Part shown: positions 8,346 to 17,587 of the stretch, piece after piece | How positions within the stretch are numbered: position 1 is the stretch's first letter | Layout of the letters: every line of letters begins with the position of its first letter | Made by a program: the position numbers and the translations under genes | Assembly: GCA_944378105.1 (NCBI GenBank) | Contig: CALWGC010000033.1 | Span: forward strand, 1-64,000 | Length of the DNA: 64,000 nucleotides | From: an uncultured Clostridia bacterium | Lineage (GTDB): Bacteria; Bacillota; Clostridia; Lachnospirales; Anaerotignaceae | Reading direction: 5' to 3' | Notes under the pieces: generated by a model | Told to the model about the DNA's origin: nothing | Database searches by the model: none | The model's input: the letters and a program-made list of their open reading frames with translations, nothing else

Positions 8346-8510
8346 TCCTAAGTCCTCCTCTTCTGCTATGGATGGTTCTTATTTTATTGGTAAAATGACG
8401 AAAGGGCAACTTGATTTTTGGCCCTTTACGACGGATTTGTAGCCGATTATGATAAGTATAGCGTATTTTCCATACAAAAGCTACAAATATTTTTTCTTTT
8501 ATCGAGATGA

Positions 8511-8539
8511 TTTACAAAGGAAGAAAAACTGCGTATCAT
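8511..8539 (+). promoter_or_regulatory. Promoter of the first MATE gene
   Basis: TTTACA (8511-8516), a 17-nt spacer and TATCAT (8534-8539). The predicted start near 8546 lies after the in-frame ATG at 8538, which supports the ATG at 8580 as the real start. Confidence 0.65.
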
Positions 8540-8579
8540 GAGTCGGATGTCAAGAAGAAGGAAAAAGAGAGTTTTTCGT

Positions 8580-9917
8580 ATGAATGAGAACAAAGAATTG
8601 GATATGGGCCGGGCAAAGACGTTGATTTTCCTTTCTCTGCCTATTTTTTTGGAATTGTTTTTGCAGCTTTTGGTAGGCAATGTGGACCAATTTATGGTCA
8701 GTCGCTATTCCCAGACGGGGGTGGCTGCCATTGGCAATGCCAACCAGATTATGAACATGGTGGTGATTTTGTTTAGCGTGATTTCCGTCTCTACCACCAT
8801 ATTGGTCTCTTTGTACCATGGGGCCGGAGACCAGAAGCGGGCCGAGGTGATCTATTCCCTTTCGGTGCTTGTCAATACCATCGTCAGCCTATGTTTAAGT
8901 CTCCTGTTGGTGACATTGGCCCGGCCGATTTTTACGGTGATGCAGGTGCCAGAGGATGTGATGGAGGAGGCCGTGACCTATCTTTCCATCATCGGTTCTT
9001 GTTTGTTGTTACAGGAGCTTTATAATACGTTTATGGCCATTTTTCGCAGCAATGCCCTGATGAAAGAAACCATGTCGGTGGCTATGCTCATCAATTTGTT
9101 AAACATCGGTATCAATGCCCTGCTGATTCCTCGCATTGGGATCGCCGAGGCCGCCATCGCCAGTAACTTTAGCCGTTTGATTGGGCTTTTGGCCATGGTT
9201 TGGCTGTTCCACAAGAAGGTGGAAGGCCGTTTGAGCAGACAGATGCTGCGTCCGTTTCCCTTTGGGCAGTTGAAAACCTTGCTTTCCATTGGGCTACCTT
9301 CCGGCGGGGAAAGCGTTTCTTCTACCGGCAGCCAGTTGGTGATTCAGACCATGGCCAACCGGTTTGGGACGGCCGTTGTGACGGCCAAAACCTATGGCAC
9401 CATGTTTGCCATGGTGTCCTATCTTTACGCCAATGCCATCTCCCAGGCCTCCCAAATTGTGGTGGGCCATTTGATGGGGGCCAAGGACGAGGCTGGGGTG
9501 AAACGACAGGTGCGTTGGACCATGGGCATTTCCATTTCTATCTCGCTTTTGGTGTCGGTGGCCCTCTTTTTTCTCTGTCCGGCGGTGCTTTCTTTTTTGA
9601 CCGATAACCAAGCGGTGATTATGCTGACCAAGTCGGTGTTGTTTGTGGATATTTTCTTGGAGATTGGCCGGGCCATCAACATGACCATGGTGCGGGACTT
9701 ACAAACGGTGGGGGATATTTTGTTTCCCATTGTGGTGGGGGTCATCAGCATGTGGTTGGTGTCGGTTTTGGGCGGCTTTTTGCTTGGGATTGTATTGCAA
9801 AAGGGCTTGGTTGGATTTTGGATGGCCATGGCGGCCGACGAATGCTTCCGCGGCGTGTTATTTGTATGGCGATGGAAAAGCGGAAAGTGGAAGGGCAAAA
9901 ATTTGGTGGAAAAATAG
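8580..9917 (+). CDS. MATE-family efflux transporter
   Basis: 445 residues with twelve predicted membrane helices in two homologous halves, the usual MATE architecture. The N-terminus (LIFLSLPIFLELFLQLLVGNVDQFMVSRYS) and the VGNVDQ/MVSRYSQTGVAAIGNA region are typical of the NorM/DinF-like group. It probably exports cationic compounds with Na+ or H+ influx. The start at 8580 follows a promoter whose -10 overlaps the alternative ATG at 8538. The gene stands alone, convergent to the dehydrogenase gene with a shared terminator. The substrate is unknown. Confidence 0.88.
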   Translation: MNENKELDMGRAKTLIFLSLPIFLELFLQLLVGNVDQFMVSRYSQTGVAAIGNANQIMNMVVILFSVISVSTTILVSLYHGAGDQKRAEVIYSLSVLVNTIVSLCLSLLLVTLARPIFTVMQVPEDVMEEAVTYLSIIGSCLLLQELYNTFMAIFRSNALMKETMSVAMLINLLNIGINALLIPRIGIAEAAIASNFSRLIGLLAMVWLFHKKVEGRLSRQMLRPFPFGQLKTLLSIGLPSGGESVSSTGSQLVIQTMANRFGTAVVTAKTYGTMFAMVSYLYANAISQASQIVVGHLMGAKDEAGVKRQVRWTMGISISISLLVSVALFFLCPAVLSFLTDNQAVIMLTKSVLFVDIFLEIGRAINMTMVRDLQTVGDILFPIVVGVISMWLVSVLGGFLLGIVLQKGLVGFWMAMAADECFRGVLFVWRWKSGKWKGKNLVEK

Positions 9918-9924
9918 ACGAAAA

Positions 9925-9953
9925 AAAGGCTGCGCTAAAGGGCGCAGCCTTTT
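9925..9953. terminator. Bidirectional intrinsic terminator
   Basis: AAAAGGCTGCGC paired with GCGCAGCCTTTT around a short CTAAAGG loop, between convergent genes. Confidence 0.92.
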
Positions 9954-9967
9954 GTGTTTGATAAAAA

Positions 9968-11050
9968 TTAGTGGGTTTTGTTGTATTCTTCCAAAGCGTC
10001 GATGGCATTGTATACCATTTCTTCGGTTACTTTGTAAGGAACATATTTGATGTCGTCTACAGAAAGCATCTTTTCTACCACAGGGCCCAGTTCGTCTCTG
10101 GAAACTTCCAAATCAGCCAATTTGGTTGGCAGTTTGATGGCTTTGTAAAGTGGGTACAGTTCGTCTACTTTGTCCATCTGGCCGTCGATCATCAACAGAA
10201 CCAAGGTGCTGTAGGAAACTACTTCGCCGTGAAGATGGTTCTTTTCAATCTGATGCAGCACGGTCAAGCCATAGCAAAGAGCGTGGGCAATGTTGGAGTT
10301 GATGGTAACACCAACGCAGCCGGAAACGATACCGGTGGTGATGATGTTGGTCAAAGCGATCTGTTCCAGTTCTTCGCTGGTGTGGTCAGCTTTGCAGTCT
10401 TCCAATGCTTTTGCGCCATACTGAACCAATGGACGATAGCACATGGTACCTACTTCTACGCCCAAAGCCTGGGTGAAGGAAAGGTCGTTTCTGCCTCTGG
10501 CAGCCAGAGAAGTTTCAAAGTGTTTTGCCATGGTATCGCCGATACCAGCCCACAGATAAACATCTGGTGCTTTTGCGATGATGTCGGTGTTGATGAAAAC
10601 ATGGATGGCTGGTTTGTGGCATTCATAAGTATCTCTTGCTACGCCGTTTGGATAGTACATGATGGCTTCAGCAGAAGCTGGGGCGCAGGTTGCGGCAATG
10701 GTTGGGAAAGTGAAGAATGGTTTGCCGCTGATCAAAGAAGCATATTTGCAGGTGTCGATGGCTTTCCCACCGCCAAAGGCGAATACCATATCAGCCTGTT
10801 TGTAGCTGTCCAAATTCATCAGCATTTCGGAGTTTTCCAAAGAAGCTTCGCCGCCGTACCATTCATAGGCAATGATTTCGATGGAAGAGTTTTTCAGTGC
10901 TTTTTCCAAAGCAGGTTTGGCTGCAGCCAAAGCGCGTTTACCGCCAATGGCAACGGCTTTTGTGCCGTAACGGCTGCAAACGGTTTCGATGGCATCGTAT
11001 GCGTCTGGGCCAACGGTGTAGTTAGGGAAAAATTTCTGGTTTTCACTCAT
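9968..11050 (-). CDS. Iron-containing (GldA-type) alcohol/glycerol dehydrogenase family protein
   Basis: 360 residues, the GldA length. The NAD-binding motif is GGGKAID (93-99). The substrate-pocket loop FPTIAATCAPASAEA (115-129) matches the glycerol dehydrogenase loop. Metal ligands should be D172 (AGIGDT), H256 (NIAHALCYG) and H274 (LHGEVVS). It oxidises or reduces a small alcohol or hydroxy acid with NAD(H); the exact substrate (glycerol, a hydroxy-ketone or a hydroxycarboxylate) is not decidable. The start at 11050 has AGGAGTG upstream. Frequent AGA, GCT and CTG codons point to strong expression. It is monocistronic, with its own promoter. Confidence 0.83.
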   Translation of the reverse strand: MSENQKFFPNYTVGPDAYDAIETVCSRYGTKAVAIGGKRALAAAKPALEKALKNSSIEIIAYEWYGGEASLENSEMLMNLDSYKQADMVFAFGGGKAIDTCKYASLISGKPFFTFPTIAATCAPASAEAIMYYPNGVARDTYECHKPAIHVFINTDIIAKAPDVYLWAGIGDTMAKHFETSLAARGRNDLSFTQALGVEVGTMCYRPLVQYGAKALEDCKADHTSEELEQIALTNIITTGIVSGCVGVTINSNIAHALCYGLTVLHQIEKNHLHGEVVSYSTLVLLMIDGQMDKVDELYPLYKAIKLPTKLADLEVSRDELGPVVEKMLSVDDIKYVPYKVTEEMVYNAIDALEEYNKTH

Positions 11051-11138
11051 GTTCGATGACACTCCTTTACCTCTTATTATTTGTATCCTCATATTGCGTG
11101 ATTGACGCATGACATCCACATGGGGAATGTTACCTAAA

Positions 11139-11167
11139 ATTATTACATCTAACCAGAAAAAAGTCAA
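11139..11167 (-). promoter_or_regulatory. Promoter of the dehydrogenase gene
   Basis: On the minus strand: TTGACT, a 17-nt spacer and AATAAT, leaving a ~90-nt leader before the start at 11050. Confidence 0.7.
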
Positions 11168-11170
11168 CGG

Positions 11171-11536
11171 CTGCCGGCGTATTTTTGTATGATAATCAAA
11201 CAGATTGGCAAAATAGAAAAGTCTCTTCTTACAACAAGGTTTCAATGTAAAACCATATTGCCGAGAAATGGTAACATATTGCCCTCTTTTGCCCGCCAAA
11301 GCGGCAGAAAAAAAGGGAAAAGGCAAAGCGAAACCGACAAAAAGATGGGCGTAAAGGCAAAAGAGTTCAGAAAAAAACGGTATTTCCTTTGGAAACGGAA
11401 AAAAAGAGAAAGAATGTGTATGAAAAAAATACAGTGAAAACGGAGAGAAGAAAAAATGTCATTTTTTAAAACGTCTATCATATCTCTTCTGCTTTTTGCA
11501 TAGAAGTAAAGGAGAAGAAAAAAGGAGTTGGGAAGG
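11171..11536. other. AT-rich intergenic region with a possible 15-codon leader ORF
   Basis: No convincing gene is seen between the dehydrogenase promoter and the small gene at 11537. At 11455 an ATG after GGAGAGAAG opens a 15-codon hydrophobic frame (MSFFKTSIISLLLFA) ending at 11502, close to the next gene. It could be a leader peptide or chance. No clear terminator or promoter was found. Confidence 0.3.
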
Positions 11537-11932
11537 ATGGATCAGCAACCAAACACGTCCAGCCAAACGGTTTCTTTGGCAGAACAGTTACAGCAGGCCT
11601 ATCTTTGCGGCCAACAACAATTTGGAAAACAAGTCTTACTGCCTTTGGCAGCACAGGTGCAGGAGCAAAAACAGAAAACCTTGGCGCATCCGCCACAGAC
11701 GGCGGTGCTGTTGGAGGCGCTCAAGCCCTTTGCGTCCCAGGCCGTGGGGCAGATTGATTGCCTGGTGGAGGGGGTGCTTTTGGCAGACACCGCAAGGCGT
11801 CTTTTGGGCAGCCAGCCGGCCCTTGTGATGCAAAGCCGGGAGGCTTCTGCCCCAAAACAGCAAGCTTCCATGCAGGCCTTGGCCCTCTACTTGTTGTTCC
11901 AAAGCAGAACAACGGCAGGACCAAAATGGTAA
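11537..11932 (+). CDS. Uncharacterised 131-residue protein
   Basis: The reading frame starts at ATG 11537, 9 nt after AAAGGAG. The product is rich in Gln and Ala with long amphipathic helical stretches (LAEQLQQAYLCGQQQFGKQV; QALALYLLFQS at the end) and no membrane segment or signal peptide. I do not recognise the family. It lies before a strong terminator and the efflux operon, without an operon partner. Coding status is supported by the ribosome site and the following terminator, but not by homology that I can see. Confidence 0.55.
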   Translation: MDQQPNTSSQTVSLAEQLQQAYLCGQQQFGKQVLLPLAAQVQEQKQKTLAHPPQTAVLLEALKPFASQAVGQIDCLVEGVLLADTARRLLGSQPALVMQSREASAPKQQASMQALALYLLFQSRTTAGPKW

Positions 11933-12014
11933 GAAGAACAAGAAAAAACGATAGTTTTGCTTGGCAAAAAGTGGTCATTTTTTTGTTTTTCTTTTTTGTT
12001 TTTCCTCCAAACGG

Positions 12015-12058
12015 ACAGCGGATTTTCGTCGCAAATGACGGAAAATCCGCTGTTTTTT
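12015..12058 (+). terminator. Intrinsic terminator
   Basis: ACAGCGGATTTTCGTC pairs with GACGGAAAATCCGCTGT (one bulge), followed by TTTTT, 83 bp after the small gene. Confidence 0.85.
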
Positions 12059-12211
12059 GATGATGGGACAGAGGAAAAGAGAATGAAAAAATGGGGGGTC
12101 AGAAATCCTAATTTTTGGGAAATCTTCACCTGTTGTTCACATTCCCGTCACAAGAAAACCAGAAAGCACCAATATACTAACTGCGACAAGTGAATAAAGG
12201 AGTGAAGGTGT

Positions 12212-13747
12212 GTGAAAGAATTTTTATGTAAGAGGAAAAAGCAAAGCGCGCTGGTTTGTGCCGTTGTGGTTGTGGTGCTGGTTTGTCTTGTGGCGAGTCA
12301 AATTGGCAAAAGAAGAAATGTGGTGGCGCAGACGATAGAACCGGCAACGACAACGCTGCAAAAAGGTTCCTTTGACCAACGTGTGACAGCAGACGGAACC
12401 ACAGAGGCGGCCAATCCCTATTCGATTTACATCGAATTGAGCCAGGAAGTGGAAGAAGTGTTTGTGGAAGTGGGAGACGAGGTGGAAGAAGGCCAGTTAC
12501 TGGTGACATACGACATATCCGACACCAAAACCTCGTTGGAAAACCAGTTGCAGCAAGCACAAGTTTCTTTGGCCAATGCCCAGCTTTCTTTGGACGAAAT
12601 GACGCAAGTGGCCACCGGTACCGAACGGATTGACCTGGAAGCAGCCGTGCTCAGTGCCCAGGAGGCGTTGCAGGAAGCCGAAGAAAACGCCAAGACCAAT
12701 GCCGACGATTTGGCAGAGGCAGAAAAAAATTTACCTTATTATAAACAGCTTTTGGAAAACGATGCCATCAGTCAAAGTGAGTATGATACTTATGTGGATG
12801 AATACGAAACACTGGTGACCAATGAAAGCACGTTGCAAAATAAAATTGAAAGCGCAAAGCTGGAATTGGAAAAAGCCCAGCTGAATTTGGCCTATGGCGA
12901 TGATCCATTGAGCGATGTCTCTACGGCCAACGAGTATCAGCGGCAGCTCAATTCCATCCAGACTTATCAAAGCAGTGTGCAAAGCGCACAAGAAGATTTA
13001 GCCAAACTGACCGAGGCCACCTACAGCCCCATCAGCGGTACGGTCATTACCTGTAATGCCGAAGAAGGCCAGATGCTGACCGATAGTACCGTCATGATGG
13101 AGGTGGCCGACTTATCGGATTTGAATGTAACCGCCTATGTCAGCGAGTATGACATTGCCTCCGTCCAGGTGGGGCAGGCGGTGGAACTGACCACCGATGG
13201 GATCGAAGATAAAGTGTACCATGGCACCGTGACCAAAATTGAACCGGTGGCCGAGAGCCAAAGCACCATCAGTGGCTCGGAAACGGTGGTCCCCATTGTG
13301 GTACATTTGGATGACCCAGACGAAAACATCAAACCCGGCTTTTCCTTTGATATGGAAATCATCACCGTCAGCGTGGAAGATGCCGATTATCTGCCGATTT
13401 CTGCTGTGACCATGGACCGCGAAACAGGAGAATATAGCGTTTTTGTGGTAGGCGAAGGCGATATTTTGGAAAAACGCACGGTGGAAGTGGGGGTAAGCAA
13501 CGATACTTACATCCAAATTCTCAGTGGCCTTTCCGAAGGCGAAGTGGTGATGGAAGTGCCCGGCGATGATGTGGTGGAAGGGACATTATTAAGCGATTAT
13601 GCAACAACCCCAACACAGGTGCAGGAAATTAGCACCGATGAAGAAAGCAGCATCCTGGATTCTGTCACCGGAGGCGGCTCCATGGGCGGCGGTGCTCCGA
13701 TGGGCGGCGGTGGCGCGCCCATGGGTGGCGGCGGCGGTCCTCGCTAA
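12212..13747 (+). CDS. Efflux transporter periplasmic-adaptor subunit (HlyD/MacA-like)
   Basis: 511 residues. A basic N-terminus and one membrane helix (about 10-30) lead to a lipoyl/barrel-sandwich half, a long coiled-coil hairpin (about 105-255; LENQLQQAQVSLANAQLSLDE and later SAKLELEKAQLNLAYG), the second lipoyl half (TYSPISGTVI), a beta-barrel and a C-terminal Gly/Met-rich tail (GGGSMGGGAPMGGGG). The GTG start follows AAAGGAGTG. It begins a four-gene operon with a MacB-like ATPase, an FtsX-like permease and a TolC-like protein, and should link the permease to an extracytoplasmic channel or to secreted substrate. The Gly-Met tail is unusual. Confidence 0.88.
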   Translation: MKEFLCKRKKQSALVCAVVVVVLVCLVASQIGKRRNVVAQTIEPATTTLQKGSFDQRVTADGTTEAANPYSIYIELSQEVEEVFVEVGDEVEEGQLLVTYDISDTKTSLENQLQQAQVSLANAQLSLDEMTQVATGTERIDLEAAVLSAQEALQEAEENAKTNADDLAEAEKNLPYYKQLLENDAISQSEYDTYVDEYETLVTNESTLQNKIESAKLELEKAQLNLAYGDDPLSDVSTANEYQRQLNSIQTYQSSVQSAQEDLAKLTEATYSPISGTVITCNAEEGQMLTDSTVMMEVADLSDLNVTAYVSEYDIASVQVGQAVELTTDGIEDKVYHGTVTKIEPVAESQSTISGSETVVPIVVHLDDPDENIKPGFSFDMEIITVSVEDADYLPISAVTMDRETGEYSVFVVGEGDILEKRTVEVGVSNDTYIQILSGLSEGEVVMEVPGDDVVEGTLLSDYATTPTQVQEISTDEESSILDSVTGGGSMGGGAPMGGGGAPMGGGGGPR

Positions 13748-13763
13748 GAAAGGAGGAGGTCCC

Positions 13764-14480
13764 ATGCCGTTATTGCAGATGGAACGTATTTTTAAACAAT
13801 ATAACCAGGGCGAGCTGGAAGTCATGGCGCTTAAAGGCATTGACTTGACGGTGGAAGAAGGCGAATTTGTTTCCATCATGGGCACCAGTGGCTCTGGGAA
13901 AAGTACGATGATGAATATTTTGGGCTGTTTGGACCGGCCCACAGAGGGCAGTTATTTGCTGGAAGGCCAAGATGTATCCCGGTTTGATGATAATGCCTTG
14001 GCGGAAGTGAGAAACAAAAAAATTGGTTTTGTGTTTCAGTCTTTCAATTTGTTGCCCAAACTTTCGGCCCTGGAAAATGTGGAGCTGCCCATGGTCTATG
14101 CCGGTATTGACCGGCCAACCCGGGTAAAACGGGCCATGGAGGCCTTGGAAAAAGTAGGCCTTTCGGCGAGAGTGCACCACAAGCCCAACGAACTAAGCGG
14201 CGGGCAGCGCCAGCGGGTGGCCATTGCCCGTGCGTTGGTGAACCACCCGGCCATCTTGATGGCCGACGAACCCACTGGCAACTTGGACAGTAAGTCCACT
14301 TTCGAAATCATGGGTATTTTCCAACAGCTCAACGACGAAGGGGCCACCGTCGTCATGGTAACCCATGAGCCGGATGTGGCCCAGTATACCAAGCGAATTG
14401 TGGTCTTTAAAGACGGCGAAATCAAGCAGGATCATCCCGTGGAAAACCGAGTGATCTTTCGAGAGGGGGCAGGGCAATGA
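13764..14480 (+). CDS. ABC transporter ATP-binding protein (MacB/LolD type)
   Basis: 238 residues. Walker A is GTSGSGKST (about 40-48), the Q-loop FVFQSFNLLPKLSALENVELP, the signature LSGGQRQRVAIARAL, Walker B ILMADEPTGNLD, and the H-loop TH. These are the hallmarks of the MacB/LolD/FtsE group. The start at 13764 follows AAGGAGGAGG, 16 bp after the adaptor gene. Its last 4 bp overlap the permease gene (ATGA), which indicates coupled translation. It powers the mechanotransmission pump formed with the next gene. Confidence 0.93.
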   Translation: MPLLQMERIFKQYNQGELEVMALKGIDLTVEEGEFVSIMGTSGSGKSTMMNILGCLDRPTEGSYLLEGQDVSRFDDNALAEVRNKKIGFVFQSFNLLPKLSALENVELPMVYAGIDRPTRVKRAMEALEKVGLSARVHHKPNELSGGQRQRVAIARALVNHPAILMADEPTGNLDSKSTFEIMGIFQQLNDEGATVVMVTHEPDVAQYTKRIVVFKDGEIKQDHPVENRVIFREGAGQ

Positions 14481-15691
14481 ACCTCATGGAGTGTGTCAAA
14501 AATGCCTTTCAAAACGTCTTTTCCAATAAAAGCCGCACCCTCTTAACCATGCTTGGTATCATCATCGGCATCAGCAGCGTCATCATCATCGTGGCCATCG
14601 GTAACGGTTCCCAGGCAGCCATTGAAGAAGAGTTTGAAAGCTTTGGAACCGGTTCCTTTACGGTGTCTCTTGTGGGGAGCAGAGACATCGACACCAGAGA
14701 CCTTTTGACCATGGATGATTATTATTTGTTGGAGGAAATGGAGGGCATTCAATCCATTTCCCCCACCTATACTTATCATTCGGCCTATGTAAAGCTGTTG
14801 GACCCAAGGGAGACCAATTCGGCCACCATCACCGGTGTCACCGCCGATTATCAATCCCTCAATAACGATACCCTGCTCTATGGCCGGTATCTGTCCAACA
14901 ATGACGTCAACATGAAAACCAACGTTTGCGTCATTTATGATACCACGGCCCAAAAAGTCTTTGGGCGGGCCGATGAAAGTGTGATCAATCAACAAATTCA
15001 AGTGAAAAGCTGGAAAGGGATCAAAAAGTATACGGTCATCGGCGTATTGCAAAACACCGACACTTCTCAGATAGAAAACCCCGATGAATATCCGGATACC
15101 ATTTATGTGCCCATCACCAGCGCCATGAAAAATTATTATAGCGATACCATTTCCAATTTGATGATCAGTGTTTCGGCCGATGTGGATAGCGATCAGATGA
15201 AAGATACCATTTTGGCTACACTGGAAGAGTTTCATGGCAATGAAGACAAATATTATATTATGGATACCACCGATATGATGGATTCCATCAATTCCATCTT
15301 ATCGTATGTTACTTTATTTATTGGTTTTGTTGCGGCTATTTCGCTGTTAGTGGGCGGTATCGGCGTGATGAATATTATGATGGTAACCGTAACAGAACGC
15401 ACCAGAGAAATTGGGATTCGCAAGGCCATAGGGGCCAAAAACAAAGATATTCGGTTCCAATTTTTGGTGGAGGCCATCTTACTGACAGGCAGTGGCGGTC
15501 TGTTGGGACTTTTGATTGGCTGGGGCGGCTCCTACTTGGTGGGAGCGCTGGTTGGCATAGTTCCGGTGATGAGTCTAGCGGCCATCATCGGGGCTGTGGG
15601 TGTTTCGATGGGCATTGGTATCATTTTTGGCGTAACGCCGGCCAATCAGGCGGCGAAGCTGGACCCCATTGAAGCATTGCGTTACGAATAA
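14477..15691 (+). CDS. ABC transporter permease (MacB/FtsX family)
   Basis: 404 residues with the MacB topology: one N-terminal helix (LLTMLGIIIGISSVIIIVAIG), a large extracytoplasmic domain (about 45-270) and three C-terminal helices with the FtsX signature GGIGVMNIMMVTVTERTREIG. Unlike Proteobacterial MacB, the ATPase is a separate upstream gene. The start overlaps the ATPase stop. Likely substrates are peptides, antibiotics or lipid-like molecules, but none is indicated. Confidence 0.9.
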   Translation: MNLMECVKNAFQNVFSNKSRTLLTMLGIIIGISSVIIIVAIGNGSQAAIEEEFESFGTGSFTVSLVGSRDIDTRDLLTMDDYYLLEEMEGIQSISPTYTYHSAYVKLLDPRETNSATITGVTADYQSLNNDTLLYGRYLSNNDVNMKTNVCVIYDTTAQKVFGRADESVINQQIQVKSWKGIKKYTVIGVLQNTDTSQIENPDEYPDTIYVPITSAMKNYYSDTISNLMISVSADVDSDQMKDTILATLEEFHGNEDKYYIMDTTDMMDSINSILSYVTLFIGFVAAISLLVGGIGVMNIMMVTVTERTREIGIRKAIGAKNKDIRFQFLVEAILLTGSGGLLGLLIGWGGSYLVGALVGIVPVMSLAAIIGAVGVSMGIGIIFGVTPANQAAKLDPIEALRYE

Positions 15692-15705
15692 GAAAGGAGT
15701 TTTTT

Positions 15706-16908
15706 ATGAAGCGAAATGTCATTGCGTTGTTGTGTGCGGCAGCGCTTTTTGGTCAAAGCGTACCGGCTTTGGCCGCAGAAACGACACAGGAAACAACGCA
15801 AAGCGAAACGACAGAAGAAAGCACTTTGGAAGAAGAGGAGGATTCCTCTTTGCAAACGGATAGCTCCATTTTGGCCTCCGTGCAGGCCTTAAGCCAAACC
15901 GTTGATGCAGGGGAAGACGAAACGACGGTATTGACATTGGAGGACGCCACAAAGAGAGTACTGCAAAACAGCACAGAATTGAAAAAATCAGCATCTTCTG
16001 TGGACTTATTGGAAGATGCTGTGGATATTGCTGGGATTTCGTTGACCTATTCTTCGGAAGGCAGCGACATTAGTGATGTGGCCAATTTGTTAAGCCAGCA
16101 GATCAGTTTGCAAAACAGCAAACTCTCCCAGGCCACCCAAGAAGAAGTGTTGGCTTTTTCTGTGGAACAGACCTATAGTGACTTGATTGTGCAAGAACAG
16201 GAGATTGCACTGGCAGAAGATGCGTTGGCCTTGGAAGAAAAAGATCTCAGTGTAGCGGCCATTCAGTTGGAGATGGGGCTGTTAAGCCAACAGGAGTATG
16301 ACGAAATGGAACGTAGTTTGCAGGACAGCAAAAGCGCCTTGCAGCTCAAAAAAGACGAATTGGAAAAAAGCTATATTGCCTTCAACCTTTCCATGGGGAT
16401 CGACACCAGCACTCGCTATCAGTTGGAAATGCCGGTGGAATATGAAGCAACCACATTAGAAATCCCATTGGAAAGCTACGTCAACGCAAAAGCAGAAGGA
16501 CTTTCTTCTATTTTGCAACAGAAAAAATCCCTGCAGGCCACCCGAGCTACCACCAACGCTACCAAAGCAACCTCCACCGAAGTTGGTTCCTATACTTCTG
16601 CCGAAGTAGAATATAACAACGCGGAAATGGATTTGGAAGACTCGCTGGATGCAGCCAAAACCACCATCCGCAATGCCTATTATCAGCTGCTGGATCAAGA
16701 AAGAAGCATCGAAAGTAGCATCAAAAACTTAGAAGCGCTGGAAAAAACCCTTGCCAATAAAGAATTGGAATATGAAATGGGTACGGTGTCTGCGTTAGAA
16801 GTAGCACAAGCACAACAGGCAGTCAAAGAAGCCCAGGTTTCTTTGCTCTCTGCCCTCTACAGCCATCAGCAGCTGCAACAACAATTTGAAAACCCAGATT
16901 TGTTGTAA
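15706..16908 (+). CDS. TolC-like (outer membrane efflux protein family) exported protein
   Basis: 400 residues. A signal peptide (about 1-24, ending PALAAE) is followed by an acidic Thr/Glu-rich linker (to about 55), then two TolC-type coiled-coil repeats. These contain the hallmark segments LEMGLLSQQEYDEMERSLQD and YEMGTVSALEVAQAQQAVKEAQ. It is the last gene of the MacA/MacB-like operon, followed by a terminator. A TolC-family protein is unexpected in a cell envelope that otherwise looks Gram-positive. The acidic linker and lack of obvious beta-barrel strands suggest a helical wall-spanning adaptor rather than a true outer-membrane channel; that is inference. Confidence 0.82.
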   Translation: MKRNVIALLCAAALFGQSVPALAAETTQETTQSETTEESTLEEEEDSSLQTDSSILASVQALSQTVDAGEDETTVLTLEDATKRVLQNSTELKKSASSVDLLEDAVDIAGISLTYSSEGSDISDVANLLSQQISLQNSKLSQATQEEVLAFSVEQTYSDLIVQEQEIALAEDALALEEKDLSVAAIQLEMGLLSQQEYDEMERSLQDSKSALQLKKDELEKSYIAFNLSMGIDTSTRYQLEMPVEYEATTLEIPLESYVNAKAEGLSSILQQKKSLQATRATTNATKATSTEVGSYTSAEVEYNNAEMDLEDSLDAAKTTIRNAYYQLLDQERSIESSIKNLEALEKTLANKELEYEMGTVSALEVAQAQQAVKEAQVSLLSALYSHQQLQQQFENPDLL

Positions 16909-16926
16909 ACCCGATTGGGAGCAATC

Positions 16927-16970
16927 AAAAAGCCTTCCGGCCATCTAAAGATGGCGGAAGGCTTTTTTTT
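16927..16970. terminator. Intrinsic terminator between the TolC-like gene and mntP
   Basis: AAAAAGCCTTCCGGCCATC pairs with GATGGCGGAAGGCTTTTT (one bulged G), with T-runs on both strands, so it probably serves both convergent genes. Confidence 0.9.
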
Positions 16971-17556
16971 AAAGCACACCAAAATGTTCCAATAAGATTT
17001 TTAACCCAATGCAAATCAAAATCAAGCCGCCGGCCAGTTCTGCCTTGGATTTGTATTTGGTACCAAAGACATTGCCCACTTTTACCCCAATACAAGAGAG
17101 GACGAAGGTGGTAACACCAATCAATGATACACCAATCAGCGTGTTTTCCATGGCGCTGCCAGTGGTTACGGCAACGGGCACCATGGCAAAAGTGATGCCA
17201 ACGGCCAAAGCGTCAATGCTGGTGGCGACGGCCATCAAAAACATGGTCCGCACATCCAGACCCGCCGAAGCCTCTTCTTCCTCGTGGGAAAGGGATTCTT
17301 TGATCATGTTGCCGCCAATGAAGGACAATAGTACAAAGGCCACCCAAGGCGCAATAGAGGTGATATAGACTTCAAACCGGGCGCCCAATAAGTATCCAAT
17401 CAGCGGCATCAGGCCCTGAAATCCACCAAACCAAATCCCACAAATGACACAGTGCTTCCAATGCAGATTCTGCATGGCCAACCCCTTACAGACCGAAACG
17501 GCAAAGGCGTCCATCGAAAGCCCTACAGCCAGCAAAAATAATTCTACAATTCCCAT
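16969..17556 (-). CDS. mntP: Manganese efflux pump MntP
   Basis: 195 residues with six membrane helices in two repeats. Each repeat carries the conserved acidic motif: GLSMDAFAVSVCKGL near residue 14 and VATSIDALAVGITFA near residue 110; the Asp residues are needed for Mn2+ transport. The acidic cytoplasmic loop (HEEEEAS) is typical. The start at 17556 follows AAAAGGAGGAAC. It is preceded by a yybP-ykoY type riboswitch with a terminator, so it should be induced by excess Mn2+. Confidence 0.93.
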   Translation of the reverse strand: MGIVELFLLAVGLSMDAFAVSVCKGLAMQNLHWKHCVICGIWFGGFQGLMPLIGYLLGARFEVYITSIAPWVAFVLLSFIGGNMIKESLSHEEEEASAGLDVRTMFLMAVATSIDALAVGITFAMVPVAVTTGSAMENTLIGVSLIGVTTFVLSCIGVKVGNVFGTKYKSKAELAGGLILICIGLKILLEHFGVL

Positions 17557-17587
17557 GATGTTCCTCCTTTTTTCTAACAAACAGTAA

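Noticed and set aside
9971..11059. Long plus-strand frame of 362 codons opposite the GldA-type dehydrogenase
   Set aside because: A shadow of a biased, highly expressed gene: aromatic-rich, low-quality protein with no motifs. The same applies to 23460-24419 minus opposite mglB and 60956-62086 minus opposite the SLH gene.
11189..11481. Overlapping plus and minus frames in the 11.2-11.5 kb gap as genes
   Set aside because: Both are low-complexity Lys/Arg or Phe/Ser-rich translations of an A-rich stretch, without convincing ribosome sites or families.
13660..13747. Gly/Met-rich repeats at the end of the adaptor gene as a separate repeat element
   Set aside because: They are in-frame low-complexity codons of the same protein and do not extend beyond its stop codon.
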